The notes below the pieces were generated by a model. That model was not told where the DNA came from. It made no database searches and saw nothing but the letters and a program-made list of their open reading frames with translations. Source: an uncultured bacterium (GTDB taxonomy: Bacteria > Myxococcota_A > Bradymonadia > UBA7976 > VGTA01). From it: a stretch of 64,000 nucleotides of DNA. The stretch lies in the NCBI GenBank assembly GCA_943788935.1, contig CALSSE010000013.1:1-64000 (forward strand). Reading direction: 5' to 3'. The translations under genes and the position numbers were made by a program. Below, one piece after another: positions 38,353-47,305 of the stretch (positions are counted from its first letter, which is position 1; every line of letters begins with the position of its first letter).

Positions 38353-40233
38353 ATGTCGAGGATGAACTCAAAACACCTGAGCGGTAATCGACCGGTGACA
38401 TCCCTCATGAAGGCCACCGCGCTTTACAGCCCACTCTCTCTCCCTGGCTTCTTGATCGCTTTGATATGTGGGGGGTGCGCTGCTGAAGAGGATATGGACT
38501 TCGCGGACTCAAGAGATCTCTCAGGCAGTAGCTACATGGAGGAAGAGGCAGGCTCAATGGCAGGCTCAGATGACGTCCCGACGAATCAAGACTCTGGGGT
38601 AAGAGTTGACATAGATGCTGAGTCTGCTGGTTTTGAGGCAAGCTATTCGACCTGCAATTATCTTGCCCGGCTCTCACTTGATGACGAGGAGGAAGGGGAA
38701 GACGTGGGTGAAGTGGAGGAAGTGAAAGTCTGTCTAGATTCGCTTGATCTCGAGAGTGAGTGGTGTAACCAAGCTGACAATATTCGAGCGAAGCTCGCTA
38801 ATGGATTAGAAATGAGCTCTATCACCAACGCCAGTTTGTCAGATAGTCAAAAAGAGAGCCTAGACAATTTCACGTGCTCTGATCGTGATAATGATTGCTA
38901 TTATGTTTGTTCTCATTGGGAGTTACCAGGGGCTCTATTCGACCTCGATGACCGACGCTCATCGATCACCAATGACCCTGAGTTGAGGTCCTTTGCAGAT
39001 GAAGGTCTAGGAGAACATATGGGGGAAGAAGATATCGGTGGAGAAGAAGGGCCTACCCATACCCCCGAAACTGTTAATGATTCCGATCCTTTTAAGTGCT
39101 TAGAGCCCTTCGAGGGAGTTGATAACCTGCCTGTGCTTGAACCTTGTACATACACTCTAGAACCAAATGCGATGAGACAAGTGTGGTCATGTGAAAATGA
39201 TCACATCGCTTGGCTGACTGGTGATGCTACAGCTGGATATGAGCTTCAAGTTAAAGACTTATGGTCTGATGGAAACAATAACGACTCACTCTCGATTCAA
39301 TTTATCCCCGAACAATTAGTCTGCTCTTCGTCGGCACAAATCGACCTCATCCTATTGTTAAGTAATGGACGTCAAGTCTTTAGAGTACTTGAGAATATGC
39401 TATCCTCTTACAATCTCTCGTTAGATGACTTCGGCTTGAGTGATTACTCTTTATTCGGTGTCGATCAAATACAAATGAATAAGAGAGGCGTCCAGTGGTG
39501 GTCTCATCCCCTCTCGCCTTCCGTCGGGAATGAACTTCTCGAGGGAGAGAGTCTCTTAGGAATCAAGTTTAACCTCAACGCGCCCAGCTACAGACTTTTA
39601 CCCTCAAGGGTAGAAGCGGTCCAAATGACCTGTACTGACCCTGAAAACTGTGGGAGAACCTATCGAGCGGCCTATTTGACCGCTGATAACGAGGTGATCA
39701 TTACCGACTTGAGCCAAGAGGAAGGGGAAGAGGAAGAGGAAGAGGAAGAGATCTCGATCTTTGAGCTTTATGGACCATTTAAATCGATCAAATCAAGCGA
39801 CAGTCTCTTGGGGCTAGCCGCTGGGACTAACCTTGAAAATCCTTCCACAGACCTGCTCTATTTCAGTCTATGGACCGACTCTCTTCGGGAAGAGGACTCC
39901 TTAATCAGCTTCCCTCTTATCTTTGACCCCATAGAGCATGGTTATCTCAGCGTTGAGCTCACCGATATTAAAGGAATGAACGCAATGCTACGGCTGACTG
40001 GTCGTAACGAAGCCGGCGATGATGATAAGGATATTTGGGCAGTATATAACGCGCTCACCGATCAGCTGACCGTTATCGATGAGGTCTTTTCAAATGAGAA
40101 CTTAACCACTCTAGGTCTACCTGTCATCGAGGAGGCTCGCCTAGCCCCCATGTTGAACGAGTCATGGGTGAGTCAAGTCATTATCAACGATGACGAGACA
40201 GTCGAGGTTGTAGTCTTTAAATTGGATCAGTAA
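38353..40233 (+). CDS. large acidic lipoprotein, unknown function
   Basis: The 626-residue protein has a signal peptide ending at lipobox CGGC near residue 41 and a good ribosome site (GAGGAG). The mature part is rich in Glu and Asp, with an acidic, Glu-rich loop near residues 460-470. It has paired cysteines (FTCSDRDNDCYYVCSHWE; PFKCLEPFEG; YTCTDPENCGRTY-like region). Short beta segments such as EVIITDLSQEE and DLLYFSLWTDSL may form a propeller. No family was recognised. It is likely surface-exposed. Confidence 0.65.
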   Translation: MSRMNSKHLSGNRPVTSLMKATALYSPLSLPGFLIALICGGCAAEEDMDFADSRDLSGSSYMEEEAGSMAGSDDVPTNQDSGVRVDIDAESAGFEASYSTCNYLARLSLDDEEEGEDVGEVEEVKVCLDSLDLESEWCNQADNIRAKLANGLEMSSITNASLSDSQKESLDNFTCSDRDNDCYYVCSHWELPGALFDLDDRRSSITNDPELRSFADEGLGEHMGEEDIGGEEGPTHTPETVNDSDPFKCLEPFEGVDNLPVLEPCTYTLEPNAMRQVWSCENDHIAWLTGDATAGYELQVKDLWSDGNNNDSLSIQFIPEQLVCSSSAQIDLILLLSNGRQVFRVLENMLSSYNLSLDDFGLSDYSLFGVDQIQMNKRGVQWWSHPLSPSVGNELLEGESLLGIKFNLNAPSYRLLPSRVEAVQMTCTDPENCGRTYRAAYLTADNEVIITDLSQEEGEEEEEEEEISIFELYGPFKSIKSSDSLLGLAAGTNLENPSTDLLYFSLWTDSLREEDSLISFPLIFDPIEHGYLSVELTDIKGMNAMLRLTGRNEAGDDDKDIWAVYNALTDQLTVIDEVFSNENLTTLGLPVIEEARLAPMLNESWVSQVIINDDETVEVVVFKLDQ

Positions 40234-40254
40234 ATCTCTTCACACCTTAGATGT

Positions 40255-40296
<42 letters not shown>

Positions 40297-40477
40297 AAGG
40301 AGTCATGGGCTCGCGGAGTATGAGTAAGACCCCTAGGCTGTGTCACTTCACGAGGTAGATGAATACAACGAGACCAGACTTTTATTGAAACTCAATGGCC
40401 CCTAATGGTGTCTTAAAAATACGTGAAGTGAGTGAAGTCGCGCGCTTCTCCTCCATTATCTGTATTGTGAGTCACCT

Positions 40478-41266
40478 ATGATAAGCCGATATACCTCTCT
40501 ACTTTCCTTTATCTTCATCACTCTATTCTTGCATTTAACGTCTGCTTTCGCTGACTCAGCCGCAGATAAAGGGCTTAAGATCGCTAAAGAAGTGGAGGCG
40601 GTTAATAGCGGGTTTAAAGGCGAAGAATCATCGATGGTCATGACTCTAGTCAACGCTCAAGGTGATCAGACTGAGCGAAAAATGAACAATATGATCCTTG
40701 AGCGTCGAGGAGAGGGTGATGTATCACGGATCGAGTTCCAGTACCCCCCAGACGTCCGCGGGACGCGGATGCTCACTTGGTCACATAAGCGCGACGATGA
40801 TGATCAGTGGCTCTTCCTTCCCGCCATCAAGCGAGTGAAGCGCATCAGCTCTCGCAATAAGTCAGGGAGCTTTATGGGGAGTGAGTTTTCTTACGAGGAT
40901 TTAGGGAGTCAAGAACCAGAAAAGTTCAAGCATAAATGGCTCGCGGATGAAGGGTATGAGGGACGAGAATGTTGGAAGATCGAGCGGATCCCTCATGACA
41001 AGCGCTCTGGGTATAGTCGACAAGTGCTGTGGATCGATAAGGGATACATGAACGCGGTGAAGATAGAATACTTTGATCGTAAGGGAGATCTGCTGAAGAC
41101 CGGTGTCTTCACGGGATGGGAGAAGATAGGTGCGTTTTGGCGGGTAAAGAAGATCGAGATGGTTAACAAGCAAACACGTAAACGCTCCTCACTCGTCTGG
41201 AAGAGCAGAAAACTTGGGATTGAGCTCGATGAAGATGATTTCGATAGCGACGAGCTCGCTGATTAA
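40478..41266 (+). CDS. outer-membrane lipoprotein-sorting (LolA-like) protein
   Basis: The 262-residue protein has a signal peptide ending near TSAFA. The mature part matches the LolA-like family found beside RND exporters: EESSMVMTLVNAQGDQTER, RMLTWSHKRDDDDQWLFLP, RISSRNKSGSFMGSEFSYED, and DLLKTGVFTGWEKIGAFWR. Members carry lipids or lipid-like cargo in a curved sheet across the periplasm. It is followed by a barrel and an RND permease gene, so it is probably the periplasmic shuttle. The gap to the barrel gene, 202 bp, is large and holds a repeat array. Confidence 0.8.
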   Translation: MISRYTSLLSFIFITLFLHLTSAFADSAADKGLKIAKEVEAVNSGFKGEESSMVMTLVNAQGDQTERKMNNMILERRGEGDVSRIEFQYPPDVRGTRMLTWSHKRDDDDQWLFLPAIKRVKRISSRNKSGSFMGSEFSYEDLGSQEPEKFKHKWLADEGYEGRECWKIERIPHDKRSGYSRQVLWIDKGYMNAVKIEYFDRKGDLLKTGVFTGWEKIGAFWRVKKIEMVNKQTRKRSSLVWKSRKLGIELDEDDFDSDELAD

Positions 41267-41317
41267 CCATCTTACCCTTGAGGGATTTAGATAGCGCGTG
41301 AGTAATTGCCATTCTCG

Positions 41318-41417
41318 TCGATCACTGTACCTGCACATCGATCACTGTACCTACACATCGATCACTGTACCTACACATCGATCACTGTACCCACACATCG
41401 ATCACTGTACCTGCACT
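41318..41417 (+). repeat. five 20-bp direct repeats (iteron-like)
   Basis: Five head-to-tail copies of a 20-bp unit containing TCGATCACTGTACCTACACA vary only in T/G/C positions near the end (CTGCAC, CTACAC, CCACAC). They lie in the gap between the LolA-like gene and the barrel gene. They could be regulator-binding sites or a variable tandem repeat. The unit is not a multiple of three. Confidence 0.9.
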
Positions 41418-41468
41418 AGGCTTCAGACATAACCGAGCGTAAGAACACAAGATTGTAGAGGCATATAG

Positions 41469-42794
41469 ATGTATCGAGCGTTACGGCCCCCCCTTCCTCT
41501 CTTTATCGTCCTAGTTATGTATTTCATGACTACCCTCCCGCATGGATATGCCAAGAGTCTTAAAGTGAAGAGTCGAGGAGAGCTAGGGACAGAGGGACGG
41601 ATATTTTTAGCTAGTGATCAAGATCAAGGAGACATCGGTAACTTCGCGGGAGTCGGACGACTATATTTAACGGCTAAATATGATGATTTTCGATTATATC
41701 TTCGGGGATTTGGTCGTCATGATGGCTTTGACCGCAAACGGAGCGCTCTGTTCCCAGAAGAGGCTTATCTCGAGTATAAAAACAACCCGCTGCGGGTCCG
41801 TTTGGGTTATCAGCTCCAAACATGGACCGCCACCGAGGCTTTTCATCCCGCCGATCTAATCAACAGTCGCTATCTCGATGGGAGCGTACAAGCTCCAGAG
41901 AAGCGTGGAGAGCTTATGGGGTCAGCACGCCTCAAGCTATGGTCGGGGAATATTGAGGCGTTTATTATGCCTCTCTTCTCTGCCCCAATCTTTCCTTCCG
42001 AGGATTCCCGCTTCCGTTTTGGACCTCTGGGTCAATCTATCGGTGACCTACAGATCTTAGGTCGAGATGGCTTGATCAGCGATGACCCATGGCGATTACA
42101 ATACGGAGCGAGGATTCAACAGACGCTCTTTGATACAGACCTCTCACTACATTTTGTACGACATATCGATCGTAGCTTACCGATAGCGCTCATCACGATT
42201 GACTCAAGCGACCCAAGCGCTGCTCCGAACGTCTCGCTCGTCTATCAGGCGCTCACTCAGATCGGAGGGACTCTACAACGAGTGATCGGACCCGTCCTCT
42301 TCAAAGCAGAGGCGGCCTATCGTGATTTTGAGCAGCCTAGTAGGTCACAACGCGCTATGCTCCCTCCTTCTCCGCTGTTTAACCTCACCGATCGAGACCA
42401 TACTTTAATCGCCATTGGGCTCGAATATAATCTCTATCATCAAACTGGAGAGAGCGCGCTCCTTATCGAGGGTCAATACGCGATATGGGGTGAGGGTAAA
42501 GAGAGCGGAGAGGGGTCGCTGCTCCTCTTCGATAAGGATCTTCTCCTCGGATGGCGCTACGCCTTTAATGATGTCGCTGATCGATCGCTGACCACCTCGG
42601 TGATTATAGACATGGAGACACCAGAACAGCTCTTCTTTAACGCTGTATACGCTCAACGTATAGGCGATATGTGGCGAGGAGAGCTAGGCCTCCGACTGAT
42701 CAGCTATCCCCCCAAAGACCCTGATAACCCTCAGGGACCAGAGTATATCGATCAAGCACACTACGCTTATACCAGCCTTATCCGCTATTTCTAG
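41469..42794 (+). CDS. outer-membrane beta-barrel protein of an RND-linked locus
   Basis: The 441-residue protein has a signal peptide (LPLFIVLVMYFMTTLPHGYA). The mature part alternates amphipathic strands as in DUF1302- or alginate-export-like barrels: RLYLTAKYDDFRLYLRGFGR, PLRVRLGYQLQTWTATEAF, GRDGLISDDPWRLQYGARI, GLEYNLYHQTGESALLIEGQ, and ends HYAYTSLIRYF with terminal Phe. It lies 12 bp before the RND gene. Together with the LolA-like protein it suggests a trans-envelope lipid or hydrophobic-molecule route, which is inference. Confidence 0.75.
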   Translation: MYRALRPPLPLFIVLVMYFMTTLPHGYAKSLKVKSRGELGTEGRIFLASDQDQGDIGNFAGVGRLYLTAKYDDFRLYLRGFGRHDGFDRKRSALFPEEAYLEYKNNPLRVRLGYQLQTWTATEAFHPADLINSRYLDGSVQAPEKRGELMGSARLKLWSGNIEAFIMPLFSAPIFPSEDSRFRFGPLGQSIGDLQILGRDGLISDDPWRLQYGARIQQTLFDTDLSLHFVRHIDRSLPIALITIDSSDPSAAPNVSLVYQALTQIGGTLQRVIGPVLFKAEAAYRDFEQPSRSQRAMLPPSPLFNLTDRDHTLIAIGLEYNLYHQTGESALLIEGQYAIWGEGKESGEGSLLLFDKDLLLGWRYAFNDVADRSLTTSVIIDMETPEQLFFNAVYAQRIGDMWRGELGLRLISYPPKDPDNPQGPEYIDQAHYAYTSLIRYF

Positions 42795-42806
42795 TAAGGT
42801 ATCTCC

Positions 42807-45221
42807 ATGAATGATCCAGCTCATGATCCTACGTCTGACCCCACGTCTGACACAACGTCTGACACAACGTCTGACCCCACGTCTGACACAACGTCTGACA
42901 CAACGTCTCCTTCAAGCTCAGGAGAGTTCGGTGAGCGCTTTGTAGAGTGGATCGTCACTCGACCTGCGTTAGCGCTTATGGTGGGTCTATTGATGGTGGG
43001 CGGGGCAATGTCGGGCTTCCCACAGATCACCGCTAACTTTACTCACACTGCCTTCTTTAGATCGAGCGATCCTATGCTACAGGAGTTCGATAAATTTGAG
43101 CGACAGTTTGGAAACGACGACGCGGTCGCGGTGGTCATTCACAGCCCTTCTGGGGTGTTCGATCTCGATACGGTGACCCTCCTCAAAGATCTCACAGAGC
43201 GCATGTGGTTAGTGCATGATGTGATTCGAGTGGACTCCCTCAGTAACTTCAATTGGGTGCATGCGGTCGAAGATACCATCGAAGTAGAACCGTTAATTCC
43301 AGATGATGTCGAGCTGACTGACACACTCCTCGCTGAGCGTCGAGCGGTAGCGCTCAACCATGAGTCAATCCCCGATTACTTAGTGAGCAGAGATGGGAAA
43401 ACTGCGCTCTTATATGCCAGAATTAAGCCTGGCTTCGAGACCCCTCCAGACACGGAGAAGATCGTCCTAGAGGTGAGGTCGGTTCTTAAAGAGATGAAGC
43501 GGAGTGACCATGAGCTCTATATTACAGGAGGACCGGTCATTAATTTCTCTTTCAAGGAGAGCACTCAGAGCGATCTCTCTACGCTCATTCCTCTAGTGCT
43601 CATCGCGGCGATGATCTTCTTGATCCTTCTCCTGCGTTCGGTGGGTGGGGTCGTACTCCCCTTCATTACTCTCGTCCTCTCAGTTGGAAGCGCAGTCGCC
43701 TTTGCTGGCCATTTTGGGATTGAGTTGAACAGTGTCACCACCACTCTCCCTTTTATCATGATCGCCGTCGCGATCGCCGATTCGGTTCATATTATGTCGA
43801 CCTTTATGCAGGGGAGACGACGAGGGCTTAATCGCGCTGCGGCCGCTCGACGATCACTGAGTAAAAACCTCGTCCCCACGGTGCTGACCTCTATCACCAC
43901 CGCTGCGGGCTTCTTCTCATTCTTTACCTCTGATCTTAAGCCGGTTCTCGGCGTAGGAGTGCTCGCCGGAGCCGGGACCTTGATGGCATGGGTCATCACC
44001 TATTTAGTGATGGGGCCTCTATTGGTTTGGTTTCCCTCTAGGGTGAAGGCCACCGGTGAGGAAGAAGAGCTACGACAGCCGAGCGCTCATATGATCGCCT
44101 ACACTCATTGGTTGCAGCGTCATAAGTGGAAGGTCATTGGCATCTATGGAATTCTATCCCTCGGCGCGCTCACCTTCGCGATGTCCAATAAAGTGAACGC
44201 TGACCCTTACAAGTACTTCGCAAAAGAGTATCCGCTGCGACAGGCCAATGATTTTATCATCGATAACCTCAAGGGGACCGCGGTCTTTGAGCTACGCATC
44301 TCCGCGGGGCGAGAAGAGGGGATCAAAGATCCTCTATTTATGGCAACAGTAGAGGCTTTTGAGCGTAAACTCTCTGAGTTTGATGGGGTGAGCAAGACGG
44401 TCTCGATTACCGATATTATACGTCAGACTAACCGATCTCTTAATGGAGGGGATCAGAGCGGGTATACCCTCCCAGAAACCAAAGAGCTGATCGCCCAAGA
44501 GCTGTTTTTATATCAGATGAGCCTCCCTCAGGGGATGGATGTTAACAACCAGATCACCGTCAAGAATGATGCCATTCGAGTCACGGTGATCGCCTCAATT
44601 ACTGACTCTGCGCGTTGGACAGATACCGCTGCTCGATTTGAATCACTCGGCGCGGAGATGGGGTTAGATGTGATCGTGACCGGTAAGATCAAGCTCTACC
44701 AGAGCATGAATGGCTATGTTGTCAGCTCTTTTATTGAGTCCGTACTCATCGCTGTATTCTTGGTGAGCTTGATCTTAGTCCTCGCTTTCCGATCCTTTAA
44801 GATCGGGCTCTTGGCGATGCTCCCTAACCTGATCCCCATTATTGTTGGAGGCGCGGTACTCAAGCTGCTCGATCGCTCTTTAGATATTGGAACGGTGCTG
44901 GTCTCGAGTGTCTGCTTGGGGATCGCGGTCGATGACACGATTCATATGCTCTCCAATTATTTGAAGTATCGACGAGAGGGACTTGATTCCTCTAGGGCAG
45001 TATCGATGGTGCTGACTCATACAGGCGCGACCTTGGTGGTCACCACCTCAGTACTTGTCGCCGCCTTTGGCGTGATGGGCTTTGGGACCTTTGTACCAAA
45101 CGTTTATCTCGGGATCATGACCGCGGTGATCCTCTCTGCGGCTCTCATCACTGACCTGACCTTTTTACCGGGGATCTTGTTGATTCGCGCCAGCCTCAAA
45201 GAAGACACCCCCTCAGCTTAG
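42807..45221 (+). CDS. RND/MMPL-superfamily exporter
   Basis: The 804-residue protein has about twelve membrane segments in two halves with large periplasmic loops, as in MMPL or HpnN-like RND proteins. A membrane block after residue 230 holds LRSVGGVVLPFITLVLSVG and ITTAAGFFSFFTSDLKP. The second half has SFKIGLLAMLPNLIPIIVG and GIAVDDTIHMLSNY, the acidic proton-relay motif. The N-terminus begins with DPTSD/TTSD repeats of 12-bp units, so its length could vary. It is immediately downstream of a barrel and a LolA-like gene. Substrate unknown; hydrophobic lipids are the commonest for this group. Confidence 0.85.
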   Translation: MNDPAHDPTSDPTSDTTSDTTSDPTSDTTSDTTSPSSSGEFGERFVEWIVTRPALALMVGLLMVGGAMSGFPQITANFTHTAFFRSSDPMLQEFDKFERQFGNDDAVAVVIHSPSGVFDLDTVTLLKDLTERMWLVHDVIRVDSLSNFNWVHAVEDTIEVEPLIPDDVELTDTLLAERRAVALNHESIPDYLVSRDGKTALLYARIKPGFETPPDTEKIVLEVRSVLKEMKRSDHELYITGGPVINFSFKESTQSDLSTLIPLVLIAAMIFLILLLRSVGGVVLPFITLVLSVGSAVAFAGHFGIELNSVTTTLPFIMIAVAIADSVHIMSTFMQGRRRGLNRAAAARRSLSKNLVPTVLTSITTAAGFFSFFTSDLKPVLGVGVLAGAGTLMAWVITYLVMGPLLVWFPSRVKATGEEEELRQPSAHMIAYTHWLQRHKWKVIGIYGILSLGALTFAMSNKVNADPYKYFAKEYPLRQANDFIIDNLKGTAVFELRISAGREEGIKDPLFMATVEAFERKLSEFDGVSKTVSITDIIRQTNRSLNGGDQSGYTLPETKELIAQELFLYQMSLPQGMDVNNQITVKNDAIRVTVIASITDSARWTDTAARFESLGAEMGLDVIVTGKIKLYQSMNGYVVSSFIESVLIAVFLVSLILVLAFRSFKIGLLAMLPNLIPIIVGGAVLKLLDRSLDIGTVLVSSVCLGIAVDDTIHMLSNYLKYRREGLDSSRAVSMVLTHTGATLVVTTSVLVAAFGVMGFGTFVPNVYLGIMTAVILSAALITDLTFLPGILLIRASLKEDTPSA

Positions 45222-45241
45222 AGAGTGGAAGCCTTCTCTCC

Positions 45242-45406
45242 TCAGAAGAGGGTGTAGATAAAGGGTGCCGAGGCTTGAGCAGCTGTAAATAAGGCGCCGA
45301 GCGCCAAAAGTCCTAAGAGCGCGATACTGAGCATTGGAGCTCGGTTAACCCAACCGAGGGCGATGATGTCTCCTAAGAGTTTTGAGACCCAATAGAGGCG
45401 GATCAT
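45242..45406 (-). CDS. 54-residue membrane protein of the carbamoyltransferase operon (DUF5989-like)
   Basis: A 54-codon gene begins at ATG 45406 behind a strong ribosome site (GGAGGTG, four bases before). It reads MIRLYWVSKLLGDIIALGW, then a hydrophobic segment MLSIALLGLLALGALFTAA, ending FIYTLF. One membrane helix is predicted. It follows the carbamoyltransferase gene by 42 bp on the same strand. I recall similar small proteins (DUF5989 group) beside carbamoyltransferases and SGNH proteins. This family recall is not verified. Confidence 0.65.
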   Translation of the reverse strand: MIRLYWVSKLLGDIIALGWVNRAPMLSIALLGLLALGALFTAAQASAPFIYTLF

Positions 45407-45448
45407 AGCACACCTCCAGCGCAGTGCCTGTCGTATCGAGTGAGCACA

Positions 45449-47305
45449 TTAGTCAAGCTCATATCGGTCTCTCCAGTCATCCCCTTCAGTCCATGGGGGT
45501 TGTTCAGTTTTCTCAAGAACGAAGCGTTCCAAAACGAGAGTATCCATGCCTGTCCGCATAAAGCACACATAGGCATCTTCTGGGGTACAGACGATCGGTT
45601 CACTGCGAACATTAAAGCTAGTATTGACCATAATCCCATAACCGGTCTTCTCTTTAAATGCGGTGAGGATATCATGCATTTTAGGATTACGAGCCCGGTC
45701 AATGGTCTGAATACGAGCAGAATTGTCGACGTGAGTGATGGCGGGAACATCCGAGCGAGGAATATTGACCCACGTCTTAAGATCAGTGTCAGGCGAGGGT
45801 CTCTCAGCGCCGTGGAGACGCTCCTCTTTGACTTGGTCGACGAGGAGCATGTAAGGAGAGTCAAAGATCTCTTCAAAGTACTCATGGGCGTCTTCTTGAA
45901 GTACGACAGGGGCGAAGGGACGAAAGCTCTCTCGAAACTTGGTGGCGAGGTTGAGGAAGGACTGAGTCTCGGGGCTACGAGCGTCCGCTAAGATTGAGCG
46001 AGCGCAGAGCGCTCTAGGTCCAAACTCCATGCGACCCCTAAAGAGCCCTACCACTTTGTTAGCGGCGATACGTTCAGCGATATAATCTGCCCATTCCTCA
46101 TCGGTGAGTCGTCGATATACATAGCCTCGATCATCGAGATACTGTTGGATTTGCGCTTCTGGAAATGAGGGACCGAGGAAAGCCCCCTTCATGCGGTCAG
46201 GTTGACCATTCAGCGGTGACCTCGGCTGATCTCTCACCGCATGCCAAGAGTATAGCGCAGCTCCAAGCGCTCCTCCGGCATCTCCAGCAGCGGGTTGAAT
46301 CCAGATATCATCAAACAGTCCTGATCGCTTAAGTTTGCCGTTAGCGACGCAATTTAAAGCGCACCCACCAGCGAGAACGAGATAAGGTTTCCCCGATACT
46401 GCCCGCGCATAACGAGCCATCTTGAGGATGATCTCTTCGGTGACCACCTGAATAGAGCGAGCGATATCCATCTCCCGTCGAGTGAGCTCGCTCTCTGAAG
46501 CTCGCGCAGGACCTCCAAAGAGCTCTGCGAACTTATCGTTAGTCATCTTGAGACCACCGAGATAACCAAAACAATCAAGGTTTAATCTGAAAGAACCATC
46601 CTCTCGGACGTCAACGATGTGCTCATAGATGGTGTCGACGTAGCGGGGTTCGCCATAGGGCGCTAAGCCCATCAACTTATATTCACCCGAGTTGACCTTG
46701 AAGCCGGTGAAGTAGGTGAATGCGCTGTAGAGCATCCCCAAGGAATGAGGAAAGCGTTGCTCAAAAATCATGCGCAGATCATGACCCTCGCCAACCGAGA
46801 GGGCGGTGCTGGTCCACTCGCCGACCCCGTCGATCGTGAGGACCGCAGCCTCCTCAAAAGGAGAAGGGTAGAAAGCGCTAGCGGCATGAGAGAGATGGTG
46901 TTCACAGAATTCAAAAGCGGCGGGGCGACCAAAACCCTCTCTCTCTAGAAAACGCTCGATCGCCATCGGTGACCAAGCCTTCTCTTTGAGCCAAATCGGC
47001 ACTCCCATTAGGAAGCTCTTGAGACCCCTCGGCGCCACCGCGGTATGGGTGCGGAGCAGTCGTAAAAACTTGGTAAGCGGCTTCTCGAAGAAAACGACGA
47101 GATCAATCTCTCCCCGCTTAATCTCTCCTTCATTTAGGCACCACCTCATGGCGTGTACAGGGAGCCCTGAGTCTCCTTTTTTACGAGAGAAACGCTCCTC
47201 TTGAGCGGCGGCAATGATCTCTCCATCTCGAATAAGGCAAGCAGCGCTGTCATGGTAGAGCGCGCTCACTCCGAGGATATTAAATGGTCTCTTACTCATG
47301 CTCAC
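45449..47305 (-). CDS. NodU/TobZ-type carbamoyltransferase
   Basis: These enzymes activate carbamoyl phosphate through a carbamoyl adenylate and transfer the carbamoyl group to a sugar or natural product hydroxyl. The 618-residue protein has VSALYHDSAACLIRDG and QEERFSRKKGD at the start and EHHLSHAASAFYPSPF with metal-binding His136-x-x-x-His140. LAGGCALNCVANGKL is the nucleotide-binding segment, and GRMEFGPRALCARSILADAR the conserved catalytic region. Full length equals the family. It overlaps the SGNH gene by 14 bp. The product is probably a carbamoylated envelope sugar or metabolite, but the acceptor is unknown. Confidence 0.9.
   Translation of the reverse strand: MSMSKRPFNILGVSALYHDSAACLIRDGEIIAAAQEERFSRKKGDSGLPVHAMRWCLNEGEIKRGEIDLVVFFEKPLTKFLRLLRTHTAVAPRGLKSFLMGVPIWLKEKAWSPMAIERFLEREGFGRPAAFEFCEHHLSHAASAFYPSPFEEAAVLTIDGVGEWTSTALSVGEGHDLRMIFEQRFPHSLGMLYSAFTYFTGFKVNSGEYKLMGLAPYGEPRYVDTIYEHIVDVREDGSFRLNLDCFGYLGGLKMTNDKFAELFGGPARASESELTRREMDIARSIQVVTEEIILKMARYARAVSGKPYLVLAGGCALNCVANGKLKRSGLFDDIWIQPAAGDAGGALGAALYSWHAVRDQPRSPLNGQPDRMKGAFLGPSFPEAQIQQYLDDRGYVYRRLTDEEWADYIAERIAANKVVGLFRGRMEFGPRALCARSILADARSPETQSFLNLATKFRESFRPFAPVVLQEDAHEYFEEIFDSPYMLLVDQVKEERLHGAERPSPDTDLKTWVNIPRSDVPAITHVDNSARIQTIDRARNPKMHDILTAFKEKTGYGIMVNTSFNVRSEPIVCTPEDAYVCFMRTGMDTLVLERFVLEKTEQPPWTEGDDWRDRYELD

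Noticed and set aside
43565..44395. Several minus-strand frames over the RND gene
   Set aside because: They are shadows of a gene with clear membrane segments and motifs.
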